This document shows positions 12,721 to 25,069 of a stretch of 64,000 nucleotides of DNA, piece after piece. The notes under the pieces were generated by a model. It ran no database searches. It was not told the origin of the DNA and worked only from the letters and a program-made list of their open reading frames with translations. Position 1 is the stretch's first letter, and each line of letters begins with the position of its first letter. Position numbers and translations under genes: made by a program. Location: NCBI GenBank assembly GCA_051453625.1, contig JBOZIK010000001.1, positions 90,867,743 through 90,931,742 of the forward strand, written 5' to 3'. This stretch comes from Welwitschia mirabilis (lineage: Eukaryota; Gnetophyta; Gnetopsida; Welwitschiales).

Positions 12721-13573
12721 GAGATAATAATTAAATAATTGAATAATGTATAGACTAAGAGATCCTTTTTAGGAAAACAATAATAGAAATCACCATTTTC
12801 CTATGGATATTTCTAGATCTTGAAATGTAAAAACAACCTAGTTTCTCAATGAAAATTTTAACCAAATAAACCATTTCCTTCATAAGCATTCAACCAATAT
12901 CCAGGTAGATGAATAAAGGAGTTTCTTAAATAGTTCAGGTAGATGAATAAAGGACATTCTTAAACAGCTCATGGAAATCTAGTTAGCCAATGATATTAAA
13001 TAAGATAAAAATCAATAATTAAAATTCTCAAACTTTGAAAATCTAAAATAAGGCATGAAGCATATTTTTTAAACTATAATTCACTTATTGTCTTCATTCA
13101 ATTAAAGATAAAAAAATAATCTTCTATCTTAATCTATTTCTACTTGAAATAGTATTAATAAAGTTAAAAAACAAGGAGAAGTTAAGGGAGTTGATGATAG
13201 TTCACTTAGGAGTGGTATCTAAATAAATGTAGTGTTCAATCATCTTCAAAAGATTCTTGTATATAATATCCAATTTCAATCAATTCTTAAATTTAAGAAA
13301 GATAAAGAAGATGATATGAAAAGATATCAATATATATAAATTCAAAGTGCTATGCTTCATAAACATCTTACACATTTAGAAAAGAAACAAGTTAAAAAAT
13401 AATTCATGAAAATCTTAGACAAAGTAAAAACAAACATTTCTCTATTGGATGATGTTAAGTGAGTTTCTTCTTATGTAAAATTATTTTAAATATATGTTCA
13501 AGATTAAGTTAAAAAATAAAAGTTAAGAAGAATGATTTCTTAGCTAAAAAATAAGAGCCATACTTTAAAATAA

Positions 13574-13837
13574 ATGTCTATCAATATTTATAAAAATCAT
13601 AGTTTCCTAATAATTTCATGTGTCATAGGTAATAAGAAGATTCATAAAACTGTATTACATGTAGAAGACAGTATGAACTTAATGCATTACATATTACATA
13701 AAGAACTTGTATTGGAAGGACTAAATAAAACTAAGATAATTTGCAAGTTGATGATGACTCAACTAAAATCTCTAAGGAAATACCAAAAGACATTTTGGTG
13801 TAGGCATACAAATTTTACTACTCAATGGACTTTTTAG
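13574..13837 (+). pseudogene. Aspartic protease relic (element 1)
   Basis: An 87-codon open frame matches the retropepsin-like region of Athila-type polyproteins. ISCVIGNKKIHKTVLH corresponds to the strand before the active site, SMNLMHYILHKELVLEGLN corresponds to the 'S.N.MPYS.Y..LGLGELK' segment, and the end corresponds to the region just before the conserved 'FYFPVDF'. The usual active-site D-L-G-A-S has become V-E-D-S, so the catalytic aspartate position is lost or shifted. It normally cleaves the Gag-Pol polyprotein; here it is inactive. Confidence 0.72.
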
Positions 13838-14539
13838 TCTAAGAGATGAAGGACAACTTGAGATGACTTCATCTTATCATTAGAAGACCATTTGTAGCCA
13901 AATTTAATTTTCTACTCAATTATTAAAATTAAGTAGTAAAAATGTACTTTGAAAAATGAATACAAAATTACAAGTTTTTAATGTAACTAAAAAGAAGGAT
14001 GTGGATAACTTAGAAGATATATAATTAGTTAAACTAATAAAGATGAAATCCTTAAATCTTTTTCCTTCTTAAAATATCACCTGCTATGCAAACCTTATGA
14101 AGAAATAACACTTAGTATAAAAATAAACACCACTTTGAGGCATTACATAGGAAGTCTAACTTTGAACCAAGTCTAATTTTGAAACTTTACCACATGCATC
14201 ACAAAAATAGCTTTTAGTACCTTTAGTAATGATAGAATCTCTAATGTTTAAACCCTTATCAAATACTTGAAAAATGCATTTCAAAGCAATAATATATCCT
14301 ATCCTATGGTAGTTTATATAAAATTATCCACTTCCCAATAGGATGCCTTAGTTTTTTGTGCTTAAACAACATCAAAAACATAGAATGGACTACCTTAGAT
14401 ATAACAAGAATCAATCCTACTATATGTATACATAGAATTCATTCGAAGGAAAATGCTAATATTGGTAGAAAACCTTAATGTAGAATTAATTCTCACATGA
14501 AATAGGTAGTAATAAAGGATTTTTTTTAAGTTATTACAT

Positions 14540-15300
14540 GCCAGTATTACCTATTCAATTTCTAATAGTTAATGGATAATCCCTACCTAAACTATTCTTA
14601 AGAAGTTTGGAATGATGGTAGTTAAGAATGAGAATAATGAATTAATTATAACTAAAGAAAAACAATGATGGTAATTGTGCATTGATTATAAGAATTTTAA
14701 CATCATGACATATAAGGATCATTTTTCTCTGCTCTTTATTAATTAGATTTTAGACACACTAATGGGTAATATATATTACTATTTCTTAGATGGATATTTA
14801 GGACATAATCAACTAGCAATTTTTCTTAAGTACTAAAATTAAAAAACCTTTATATATTTATTTGGAACATTTAACTATAAGAGAATGTCCTTTAACCTTT
14901 GTAATGCCACAATTACCTTCTAAGAATGCATGATGAGTATATTTTTTAATATGTTTAAGGAGTTTGTTGAAGTTTTTATGAATGAAATTTCTATTTTAGT
15001 GAGTCTCCTGAGTATTGATACATTATTTAAAACTTGTTTATGCATGTTGTAAAGAGAAAAATCTTATTCTTGATTAAGAAAAAATAATTTCATGATTAGA
15101 AAAGGCATAGTGCTAGGACTAGTAATTTGTAAGAATATGAAACCAATATATCCTACTAAAATTTAACTCATCAGTCATTTTCCCTTTTCTACAAGTGTCA
15201 AATACCTTAAATGTTTTATCAAATATGATAGTTATTATAGAAGATTCATAAAAAATTTCTTTAAAATTTTAGAATCCTTAATTAGCCTTATCATTAAATA
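14540..15300 (+). pseudogene. Reverse transcriptase relic (element 1)
   Basis: RT fingers and palm are recognisable across frames. They are GMMVVKNENNELI, a CIDY-like KNFN stretch followed by KDHFSL, ILDTLMGNIYYYFLDGYLGH (RT motif A with the first catalytic Asp), a GTFNYKRMSFNLCNATITF block, then ECMMSIFF. The catalytic YMDD-type box reads FMNE at 14,975-14,986, so both aspartates there are lost. Several stops are present. RT would copy element RNA into cDNA in virus-like particles. Confidence 0.85.
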
Positions 15301-15309
15301 TGTTTCTTA

Positions 15310-15755
15310 TGACTAAAATTTTGAATATAATGATGCCTTAAGAAATTAAAACATCTTTTGATTTTACCTTCTATTTTGCAACCTCCAGTTTATATCCTTC
15401 TTTTAAGCTACTATTTGATGTAAGTGACTATGCTACAAGAGTAGGTCTGATCAATGAATGGATAGAAAATCCTATGCTAGCTACTATGCAAGTAAAACAT
15501 TATAATATCCTCAACTGAATTGTATAAAAACTTAAAAAATATTTTAGTAGTATTTTATACCTTTAATAAATTTAATTAATATCTCATAAATGAAAAATCA
15601 TTATCTTCAAAGATCATTCCAATTTTAAATACTTATTAGATAATGAGGATTATAAAGATAGATTAATGACATTTGTACTACTTTTGTAATAATTTGATAT
15701 TGAAATCAAGGATAAGAAAGGAGTAGAAAATTTAGTTTATAATGACGTATATTGA
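15310..15755 (+). pseudogene. RNase H relic (element 1)
   Basis: Begins with the connection segment (YYRRFIKNFFKILESL), then LLFDVSDYATRVGLI near 15,412-15,450, where the first catalytic aspartate of 'DASDYA' survives as DVSDYA. It ends with FDIEIKDKKGVENLVYN. The later catalytic TDH segment is badly degraded. The break after VENLV is exactly where element 3 continues uninterrupted into the IN linker, which places the LTR insertion. Confidence 0.8.
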
Positions 15756-15849
15756 GTTAGGCCATACTACCTACTTACACTTAATTTTTTACATTGTAGA
15801 CCATTAAATTTTAGCAAAGTAATATAATTTTCAAGGATTTAGGTATTAT

Positions 15850-17150
15850 ATTTATAACATTATTGTTAATCATTTTTATCCATTGATTACTAAAAGTTTT
15901 ATTAAAGGGTATTATTTTTCATTAACTTATTTACAAAACAATCAAAACTGGTCAAACTACATTAGAGATAAATTAGCTGAGAATATAGGCACTGTTATAT
16001 AGATCATCGCAACTTTGGCATTATGGAGATAAATGTATTTCATAATTTAAACCAGGTAATCAAGTGTTAATGTGATGGGATAATCGTAAAACCTAGTGAT
16101 AAATTAGTTTATAATGCTAAGGATTATATATCTATATTCTACTACTCACGGAGGTCTGTTATTGTCCATTTGTTAATAAGGAGGACATACTAACAAATAA
16201 CTTTAATACTAAGGAGACATATAAAGGACTAGCCTCCCTTAAGGATTAATTATCTATCAATATATTATTTACCCATCCATGATTGATACCAGAGCTTAGG
16301 CTTCATCCTCATTGAAGTGCTACTAGTCATCATTTATGGAGAATCTATCATTTTTAGAATTTGAATGGCTATGATAAGGGATTATCTCATCATGAGGTTC
16401 TAAACCTCTTTGTCCTTTCTTGGATATGAGGGAATGACTATTTCACTTGGCGTCTAACACCTCTTATCTTAAGCTTACACTTTTATTTGGTATCCTCTAT
16501 AGTAATTGCATCATTAGTGAATACAATTATATTTGTGATTTTATTTACTTTACTTTTTCATATTTAATTTAATTAAGACTACTAATTATGTAATAGTATT
16601 TTTTTAAACATTTGTTTGTACTCGCTTAGTATAATTAAGCCTTTAATGCTTTGTAGGTTTTAGATAATTGATATGATAGTAGTTATATCCTAGTGTTTTT
16701 CAATAATTCATTAAAGAAATCAAAATTTCATAATTGTACTTTCTGTACATTCAAATTTTATAGAAGAATAACTTCTTATTTATTTAATAAACCAAGTTGT
16801 TCTTAAGTGTATTATTTTTTTACTTAACAAAGTTTTACATGATAAATTATCGCATGAATAGTTATTTCTAATTTCCAATATGCAATATTAATTCATTTAA
16901 TAGTTTTTGGAATTACTTTCTAGACCATATTTATACTTAATATCTACCTATAAAACATCTAATAGTTTTTGTAAGCTTTAAAAAACCTTCATAGTCCTTA
17001 TGAAAGGATGATAACTATGGTTATCTATATGAAAATAGAACCCTTGTTTCTTACCAAAACTACTACCTATATTATAATCACTAGAGAATATCTTTTAAAG
17101 ATCATAATCAATTTACAAAATTTAAGATGTAGCACTCACTATTTCCTTTA
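15850..17150 (+). repeat. LTR family B, copy 2: probable solo LTR inside element 1
   Basis: About 1.3 kb of non-coding DNA separates the RH end from the IN start (PINDNFLEEF) of element 1. The inner part (16,380-17,150) aligns with copies at 3,380-4,130 and 57,700-58,430. No internal domains accompany it, so a solo LTR left by LTR-LTR recombination is the simplest reading. Exact ends and target duplication were not resolved. Confidence 0.55.
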
Positions 17151-17156
17151 GATTTA

Positions 17157-18440
17157 ATTCCCATAAATGATAATTTCTTGAGGAATTCATTATAACTTTA
17201 AAAGAACAACTTTGATATGCTAACATAGATATTTTTGTTATTACTCATAAGCTACCTAATCATTGGGATATGTAAGATAAAAATTGATTCTTACATAAAG
17301 TAGAAAAGTACATTTTTGATTATTCTTACCTTTTTCGATACTACTTTGATCAAAATATTCATGTGTGTATTTCACAAACTAAAGCTTTGAATGTCTTGAA
17401 ATTCATGCATAATGAAGTGCATGAAGGTTACTGTTTGGCCAAAAACACTTTTCATGAAATATTTTAATTTAGAATTTGTTGGCCAACTCCTTTTAAGGAT
17501 TCTTATGCATACTATGGAGCCTCTAGTAAATGTTAACAATTAGTAAGGAATAGAACAAAAAGTATATAATAGCCATTTCTTATATTATTATGATGAAAGA
17601 ATTTGACATAAAGGTATGTATTTCATTGGGCCATTTCCCTAATCTTTTAGATATTGTATATAATACTTTATGTAGACTATGTTACTAAGTGCTCTGAAGC
17701 TATTCTAATTAAATAGTTTATGCTAGAGGACTTGTTAAATTTCTAATAGAGCACATACTATCCTCCTTTGGCCATCCTAAAGCTATAATTAACAAAATAA
17801 AAATATCATTTTTATAATAAAAAACTAAATAATATAATGAAAAAATATGGAATAGCCCATAAAGTTTCAATCCCCTATCATCCATAAATCAATAGTTAAG
17901 TAGAAGTTACAAACTAAGATTTGAAAAGGATTATATAAAATAGTAAAGCCAAATATAAAATTTTGAATCCTTCGCCTCAATGATTATCTATTAGCCTATC
18001 AAACATCCTATAAAACCTCCATTAGAATGATAACCTACCAAGTTGTATTTAGAAAATCAACCTATCTTTCCTTAGAAATTAAACATAACACTTTTTAGAA
18101 TATAAAATAATTAAATTCAAACCTAAATGGATCTTTGTAATTTAGGAATCTTAACCTAAATGAACTATAAGAAATTAGCAATTAAGCCTATAGAAACCAA
18201 AAACAAAAAAAGTCCAAAAAGAAAGAATGAAAGCTCATCATGACAAGAAAATCCTTAGGAAATATTTTAAGCTAAATGACTTGGTTTTATTATATGATTG
18301 AAGCTTTTATAAATTTATTAAAAAACTTGTACTTAAGTGGATGAGGCCTTATCAAATTTTAGGAGTATTTATTTATTATTTTGTTAAGATTATAAGTCTT
18401 AAAAATAGTCAATGTCTTAGAATCAAGGGCTAAAGAATTA
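17157..18440 (+). pseudogene. Integrase relic (element 1)
   Basis: The N-terminal linker PINDNFLEEFI leads to the HHCC zinc finger region (FMHNEVHEGYCLAKNTFHEI, then ICWPTPFKDSYAY). The catalytic core shows ISLGHFPN (from 'GIDFMGPFP'), EHILSSFGHPKAII and YHP-like remnants. The C-terminal part shows LNDYLLAYQTSYKTSIRM and LNEL*EISN*AYRN followed by MTRKS. This C-terminal order is characteristic of Athila integrase. Catalytic DDE residues are mostly lost and stops are frequent. Confidence 0.82.
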
Positions 18441-20176
18441 TATTTTTATAAACTTATCTTTGAAAGTTATGATTATAACCCTATTCCCTTAACTTAGAAC
18501 TATAGATAATTCAAAAATAAATGAATGAAATTAAATTGATATGATTTAAGAAATGAATTTTTGGTAAAGCTAAGTTCTAGGATTCCTTTTTGGACAAAAC
18601 CTAAAGTTATGATAAGTATGTGGATTATTTAATTTATCATATTATACTTTAATCTTTTAGGTACCTCTTACTGCTTATCTAATTAGGGATTTAGGTGAAC
18701 AACCACTTAAGTAGTCTTGTTAGTTTTTATCATGCATACCATACTAGATGTTCCATAGAGACTTTAATGTAATTATAGTTTTAGATGAATCTAGAACAAT
18801 TTAGCAGATATGAGATTTTATACTTTTAAGACATAGTTAGAAACCTTTATATGATAAATGAAAAATTATTAATTTAAAAAAAGAAAAAAAAGAGAAATAA
18901 TATATCTATACAAAAAATACATTAACATATATCTAATAAAGACCTCTATGATACACATTCTCACTATGAGAAAGATACATATTATATATGTAGAAGACCT
19001 CTGTTTTCATGTGGAAGACACACATTATATATGTTAAAGGTCTTTATACTATTATGATCTTATCATGTAAATGATATACGTTGACATGTTTCTATTAGCC
19101 ATTACTCATATGATCTTATTATGTAAATGGTATATGTTAACATGCCTCTACTAGACATTACTTATAAAAACTAGGTAATGAAAGAGAAGTGTACTAGTTG
19201 AACTACTCTTAAAAAATTAGAATCGTGGTAATCATTTAGCATGGGGATGACTGAATGATATACGAAGATAAATATGTTAACATTGAAATAAATACTACTT
19301 AAGAAATACATGGAAAATTTTTATATCACCACATCCATGCTCTATTATATGTTGGCTAGGATCTACTATATGGAATACATTTATAATCTATGTCTTCAAA
19401 TCTACTCATTCATAAGAAAGATGGGATGTATGAATTTGGTATATGTATAGCAAGTTGGATGTAAGTTTGGAATAATTCTTTTTCCTTTAAATAATTTTTC
19501 ATGTTAGTGATGGATCTAGGATGTGAAATTAATGAAAGAGAATTCATTACAATGTAGATATAATACAAATCATATTAAATATTATCATAGTAATATTCAA
19601 AATACCAGTAAAAATAAATTTTTAGAATGTAGAGTTTTATAAGTTCATTATGATAACTAATTCACTACTCCATTTTATTTATTCTATGCTTTACAAGAAT
19701 GAAACCTCTTACCAAAGGAAAAAAAATGCAATTAGCAAACATAACTGAGTAATATCATTATGAGTAATGTATTTTAATTATTTGGATTAGATACATGAAA
19801 TTAAGTATGAAATATTATTATACGAGTAATTATCAACTAATAAAATTTAATGAGCTAAAACCTTAGGTGTTAAAAAAAAGCCAAAATTAAAATGTTACCT
19901 TATTGTTAAACTTAGGATTCTCACTTATTTTTTGAAGTGCAAATTTTCTTTATAAAGTTAATTCAACTAGAAAGTAACCATTCAGAAACATAAATCCAAA
20001 TTTTAGACTTAATACATGCCCCTATAAATCTTACTCATTCATTTTCAAACTTAATCTAAGGCCAAAATTTATCTTTCATTTATAAAAATACATCTTAAAT
20101 CCTTACCATGCATTAAAATGCTTGTTTTAGATTCTTATCCTTCCTATTCTACATCATATCAAACCTTGCTAAACCT
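18441..20176. other. Unassigned AT-rich DNA with degenerate short repeats
   Basis: No coding domain recognised. At about 18,940-19,160 are degenerate repeats with an ATTATATATGT motif. One pair has a 56-bp period (GATCTTATCATGTAAATG at 19,056 and its near copy at 19,112). It could include the 3' end or LTR of element 1. Confidence 0.45.
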
Positions 20177-20418
20177 CACCTACCTAGTTTGACTAGTGTA
20201 GCCATTATATTCACTACAACCATCATCTGTTTTCTACATAGTCAACCAAAGCCATCATGTATGGTAAAGTTAGGAACTTCATAATAGAGGGGATGTTCAC
20301 CTACCTAGTTTGACTAGTGTAGCCATTATATTCACTACAACCATCATCTGTTTTCAACATAGTCAACCAAAGCCATCATGTATGGTAAAGTTAGGAACTT
20401 CATAATAGAGGGGATGTT
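20177..20418. repeat. 121-bp tandem duplication, almost identical copies
   Basis: 20,177-20,297 and 20,298-20,418 are head-to-tail copies. By eye they differ at a single base (TTTCTACAT versus TTTCAACAT). Such identity is striking where other repeats in the window have diverged heavily. Confidence 0.95.
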
Positions 20419-21298
20419 TACATAATTTTTATAAAAACATATCATTGTTTATGTGGAATGATGGAGAAAATAGTATGGGCTATCTTATGCAAGAAAGTGG
20501 AAAAACATATTTTCTAAGAGAGGTGAAAGAGTTCTCTTTAAATATGTTTTCAACTACATGGAGGTAAAGAGAAAGAATAACTAGATGAAAAAGGGAAAGA
20601 TTCATTGGTTCTCTTTATTAAAGTTAGAGGTATTGGAAATTTTATCACTACTACTTTAATTCCCAAACATTTAGGCCTTTAAAAAACCCTAAGTTTTAAG
20701 CCTTATTTTAGAAAACTATTTGGAATTATTACGTCAAATACTTAATTTGCAATATTTCTTTAATCTTGAAGGTCTAATTCTATGTAAATATTTGTTCAAA
20801 AATTATCTATACTTATTTATATTTATCATTATAAATATATATCATTTAATACATGTTTTAGGTGCTTACTCATGTTGTAAGTTTGTTGTTAAGAAGAAGA
20901 AGAAGGAAAAAAAAGAAAGAGCGAGAGAGACATGAATTTTAACTAAAAATGAAAAAGATTGTAAGGTAAAGGAAAAAATGGATGAAATACTTTATTAAAT
21001 TGTTTACAAATTTTATTGAATAAAATATGGTAATTCAAATTCACTTGGATGCACACACTTTGTATGGCATGATACAATTTATATATTATATAAAGAAAAA
21101 ACACAAGTATTCATGAAATATTATCAATAATCACATTATTTTATTAGGATTAAGTAAACTAATTATGACATAATGTAATTTGTAATTTTAAAAGTTTAAG
21201 AGTTTACATCATCTTAATGGAGCATATTTTATTAAAAATGGAGATAAAATGTAATTCATTTATATTTGTGTTTCATCTATTTTATGTTTCATCTAATA
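20419..21298 (-). repeat. Candidate 3' LTR of the Ty1/copia relic
   Basis: Lies directly beyond the copia polypurine tract. On the minus strand the tract is followed by TATTAGATGAAAC, resembling the TGTTAGATG-type start of many copia LTRs. No second copy was found in the window, so extent and identity are inferred. A purine-rich run (about 20,890-20,935) is internal. Confidence 0.35.
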
Positions 21299-21307
21299 CT
21301 CTCCTCC
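21299..21307 (-). promoter_or_regulatory. Polypurine tract of the copia relic
   Basis: The minus strand reads GGAGGAGAG immediately after the RNase H C-terminus (KDKDLEIW) and immediately before the presumed LTR start. This is the standard place for plus-strand DNA priming. Confidence 0.55.
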
Positions 21308-21830
21308 AAATTTCTAGATCTTTGTCTTTGATTCATAGATATTTCATGAACTATTAAACTTTACTTTCTTCTAGTGATTGTTTGAGTTTATCTATTATTT
21401 ATCATTGTGCAATGATATAGCTTAGTTTAATGAATTCTTATGAGTAGAGTTATTTGATGTAGTGGAATTTAATGTTGATATATTTTGTTATTTGATGAAG
21501 TATAGGGTTCTCTATAGGTTTGATGGTGCTTTATTTACCACAATTAATGGAAATTTAAAGATAAATGTCTTTGTCAAGAACTCTTAAGTTTTAAGAAACC
21601 CACTTTAGTTCACAATGTAATGGTGCTACTATAAGGTATTCCACTTTAGTGGAACAAAATTTACTTGTTTTTTATTTTTGACTTAGTCACAAAATAGTAC
21701 TTCCATTGAACTAAATAGCATGATCTATTGTGTTAACCTCATTCTTTCATTGAAATTGTTTTTAACTGTTATTCATCAAGTAACTCATTGATGTATTTTT
21801 CTTAAACATTTTGGTTATTTTATATTTTTT
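21308..21830 (-). pseudogene. Ty1/copia RNase H relic
   Basis: On the minus strand, SVESEYLVAA-like residues correspond to the 'STAEAEY.A.A' motif of copia RNase H. HCELKWV follows, then NPILHQITKYINIKFHYI, the copia 'NP..H.R.KHI.I.YHF' signature. After a decayed stretch the frame ends with a KDKDLEIW segment. Stops and frameshifts are frequent. This domain removes RNA from RNA:DNA hybrids and lies at the C-terminus of copia polyproteins, opposite to the gypsy order, which helps classify the element. Confidence 0.75.
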
Positions 21831-23140
21831 TATTATTTAAAAGTTTTAAAAAAATACTTAAGAGATCTCCTTTAATTTTTATTACATGATTCCCTACTAA
21901 TATTTTGTTATTAACATAAAATAATAGTATTACATCTCTCTTGTATTGGCCACATATTTTTAGACAGAGATTAACATGTAAGAGCAACTCATATAAATTA
22001 ATCTCTATAAGAAATTCATTAATTTTTTCAAACCATACTCAACGAGTTTATTTTAGGCATTAAAGAATGTTTTTTAAGTTTATAGACTTTTGTTGCATGG
22101 CCTTTGGTCTCAAAGCCTTTATCTTGGGTTATATAAGATTGTAGATTTGATATAAAGCTAGGACAAAGTTGTAGATTGGGCTACTAAGGAGAAAATAGTT
22201 TGTATGATACAAATTTTTGTTGAAGATGAAACTATGTCCTTTCTTCTATGAAAAACCTACGATAATGAATTAGGCCTTGTATTTATTTATTATACCATGT
22301 TATTTGTACTTAATATAAAATGTTCATTTCATGTTGATTGTCTTTTTTGTTACTTCAAGAAGTTTTCAAGATTTATTTTTATGAGTGTATCATATTCTTC
22401 ATACATCTTCTTCTTCCATTTCAAATTTTTAAGATCTTGTTTAACATTAGCTACTTCTATATCATTTGTTTTCTTTAAAAGATAAAACAAATTCTTTTCC
22501 ATTGTATGGTCTAGTTTTAATTTTATTCCATTAAAGTTATCTCATTATCATGCATTAAATCACAAAATTGTCTTACCAAAAATGGAATTCATGATTTAAG
22601 AAATAAATTATAGTTTCATTCATTATTGTTATATGTAACATGAACATTTTTCTCTTCACCATTAGGATGATCATTTATTCATAAAATTTGAGGATCTAAA
22701 CTTGAGAACTCTGATTTTGCTTTATGTGAATCTTATTTATTAAGTTCATCTAGAGATTTTACTATTTATTCCTTATTCAAAATCAGGTTATCAAAAGGTT
22801 TGGATAGATAGGGTTATTAATTTTAGCTATTTCATTGAAGATACCATTATGAAAAATGATGATCCTTTTGGAAGTTTGGTTTCATGCTTAGTAGTCATTG
22901 TTTTCTTTAGAACAACCAAGCATAAAATGTATTTTATGTTTGTTTTAAAGTTTGTTTAAGTACTAAGAAATATGCATGAAATACTTACTTCTAGAAGTTC
23001 ATAGATGATTGTAGAAAACTCCTTCATTAGCTATTTTTGTATTGGTAGGTCTTATTTTAGAGATTTGGTGGGAAGTATATTTTAAAATAGATACCTATTG
23101 TAATAGGTTTTATGCATAAAAATGAAGGAAGATATATTTT
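21831..23140 (-). pseudogene. Ty1/copia reverse transcriptase region, heavily decayed
   Basis: Little survives. The clearest piece is on the minus strand at about 22,053-22,125, GHATKVYKLKKHSL, matching the copia RT 'VYKLKKALYGLKQ' segment. Upstream, 22,300-23,140 should hold the RT N-terminus and the IN-RT linker but shows no motif I trust. Its assignment rests on lying between clear RH and clear IN in the right order. The + strand open frame at 22,297-22,485 is a shadow. Confidence 0.5.
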
Positions 23141-23720
23141 ATATAACACACTTCTTATTATTTCCACTATTTTTTTCTTATTTCCTTTCACTACTTATTT
23201 AATTTTAAAGTGTGAAGGATGTAGTTAATTTTTATTAAATTTAATCCTTTTGGAGTTCATCATAAAACTCAATTAACACATGTTCTCTTACATCATTTGT
23301 CCTAAGCTTTTTTATCTCTAGGTTCATCTATTTTTCAATGAGTGTATGAAATACTTTCAAAGCATTAAGGTTTTAGGATTTATTTCATAAAATGTCAACA
23401 AGACACATTCTACTATGGTCATTAATAAAGGTTAAAAAATAGTTTTCTTCCTTTAAGAATGAAGATGATAGTGGTCCACACAAATCCCTATGGATTGGTT
23501 CAAGTTTCATTCTTACTCTTCTTCTCTAGGAATGAATAGATCATATTATAAATTCATAGCATAAGAAGACAAGTGTTGATATGAAAGTAAATAGGCCTTT
23601 ATCCTAATTAGTCCCTAATTAGAAAAGCAATAAAATAACCTAAGAGATTAACATCTAATAAATGAACTAAGTGTATTATGTTTTTATCATAAATCTAGGT
23701 CTTAACTACAAAGACATCTG
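23141..23720 (-). pseudogene. Ty1/copia integrase relic
   Basis: The minus strand contains EPIHRDLCGPL (copia 'LELVHTDLCGP', first core aspartate), then ENYFLTFINDHSRM (from 'YFLTFIDDFSR'), LNALKVFHTLIEK and IKKLRTNDV (from 'IK.LRSD.GGE'). The order and spacing are those of the copia integrase core. The pre-integrase zinc-finger segment upstream is barely visible, and gag and protease are absent before element 3 begins at 23,925. The copia element is therefore truncated or interrupted there. Confidence 0.78.
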
Positions 23721-23775
23721 AAAAAACATCATTCAAATTCATTTCTTATATTTCATCAACTTTATTTATATTACA

Positions 23776-23790
23776 AACACACACACACAC
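23776..23790. repeat. Short CA microsatellite
   Basis: (AC)n run followed by CCACCC, at the junction between the copia relic and element 3. Confidence 0.9.
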
Positions 23791-23924
23791 CCACCCATCC
23801 CTACATAGCTATAACTCTAGATTAAGGGATTAAGATCTAATTCATGAATTATTAGAAATTTTTAAGTCTTTAATCATTTATTTTAAATAAATGATTATAT
23901 TTGAGGTTTGAAATCTTAGTATAG

Positions 23925-25030
23925 CATGCGAAAATACTTTTAAGACTCAAATTGTGCCACTACATCTTAATGTAAGTTTTTTAGAAGATTTACATGTTCC
24001 AAAATCATAAAGCAAAACCAAGTTATTAAGTTTAAAGTCTTTTCTAAGTATGTGTTTAGCAGTCCTTCATTCTTTTATTAGATAATTTTTGAGTATTTTT
24101 AGGATTTGTTTTGTGTTTTTTCTAATTCATTTAGGTTTAAGTTCTTAAACTATCTAACTTCAGTGAGGCTATGTTAAGTTTTTTATGGCATAAAAATCAT
24201 TTTGTTTTGTTTTAGAACTAAGGTGGTAATTTTTCGCAAAAAGAATCCAATAAGAAGACATTCTAATAGAGGTTTTGGATGTATTTGATAAGCTCAAAAA
24301 GAATCATTAAGTTGAAACTCATTTTCCTATTAAAATTTACTATTTTCTATAAGATTGTTTTTAATTCATGATTATTTTTTTTCTACTTTACCATTGCTTT
24401 TTAATGGTATAGAGCTTTAATGTTATGTATGATACCAAATTTCTTCATAATTCACTGATTATTCTATTATATGGACTAGTTCCTTCATCACTAATAAGAG
24501 ATATAGAATGGCTAAAGTTTGATAACATATTCTAGTTTAAAAATATAATAATACTTTAGCATTACTTTCTCTATTTTAAATAGCTTAACACTACTTACAA
24601 ACATAATCAACACAAGCTAATATGTGTATATAATTAAAACTTAAAGGAAATGATGTAAGAAAATCTATGCCTCCTACATCAAAAGGTTTAATTTTGAGAA
24701 TAAGGAAGAGGGTGTGATATTTTTTTTTCTAGTACTTTTTATAATGTTGGCATTTGTTACAAGATTCTCACTATTCATAAGAATCATTAAATGGTTTGGA
24801 TAATATAATCTAAATTACAAACTCTTATGAAAAGTTTTCATTACTAATTTAATTAAGATAATACTTAAACAAGTAAAAATTATTCTAGAAGTACTCATCT
24901 ACTTCATGTGAAAAAAATTCTTGTCTTCAGTATAAATGATTAGAAATTTATGTATAACAAGATGGATAGCAATATCAGTATATTAAGGTTCCTCCTATAA
25001 AGTTAGAAGATGTTAATTAGAAAATGTGTT
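23925..25030 (-). pseudogene. Integrase relic (element 3)
   Basis: On the minus strand the linker IPIDNTFSN is followed by remnants of the zinc finger. The core then begins with FDVGGIDFLTSFPLSFNYIH, the 'FDVWGIDFMGPFPSSFGN' block with a catalytic Asp, and continues LACVDYVCK (from 'LVAVDYVSKWVEA'). The C-terminal part shows NEFQLNDSF*AYQI, NLNLNELEKTQNK and FESKVFSHAILRF. It is one of the better preserved domains in the window, yet stops interrupt it many times. Confidence 0.82.
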
Positions 25031-25069
25031 ATCTATTGGTATGGAATCTAAAAAATCAAAATAAAAAGG

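Larger units (their letters stand above)
11661..18440 (+). mobile_element. Element 1: Athila-like Ty3/gypsy relic, + strand
   Basis: The domain order gag - PR - RT - RH - (LTR insert) - IN is that of Ty3/gypsy elements. Sequence details (GMTVVKNENNEL before RT motif 1, EIKDKKG after RH, an AYQTSYKTSIRM block in IN) are typical of the Athila/Tat branch. Every domain has stops or frameshifts. The element's own LTRs were not identified. The 5' side abuts element C, and 12,721-13,573 is unrecognised gag/PR spacer. Confidence 0.8.

Noticed and set aside
16282-16293. TGATACCAGAGC resembling a tRNA-Met primer binding site
   Set aside because: Two mismatches, and it lies inside the family-B repeat with no LTR terminus next to it that I can confirm.
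18940-19160. Array-like short repeats considered as a CRISPR-like or satellite array
   Set aside because: Units are degenerate with unequal spacing and no unique spacers; the host is a plant nuclear genome. Simple local duplications explain them.
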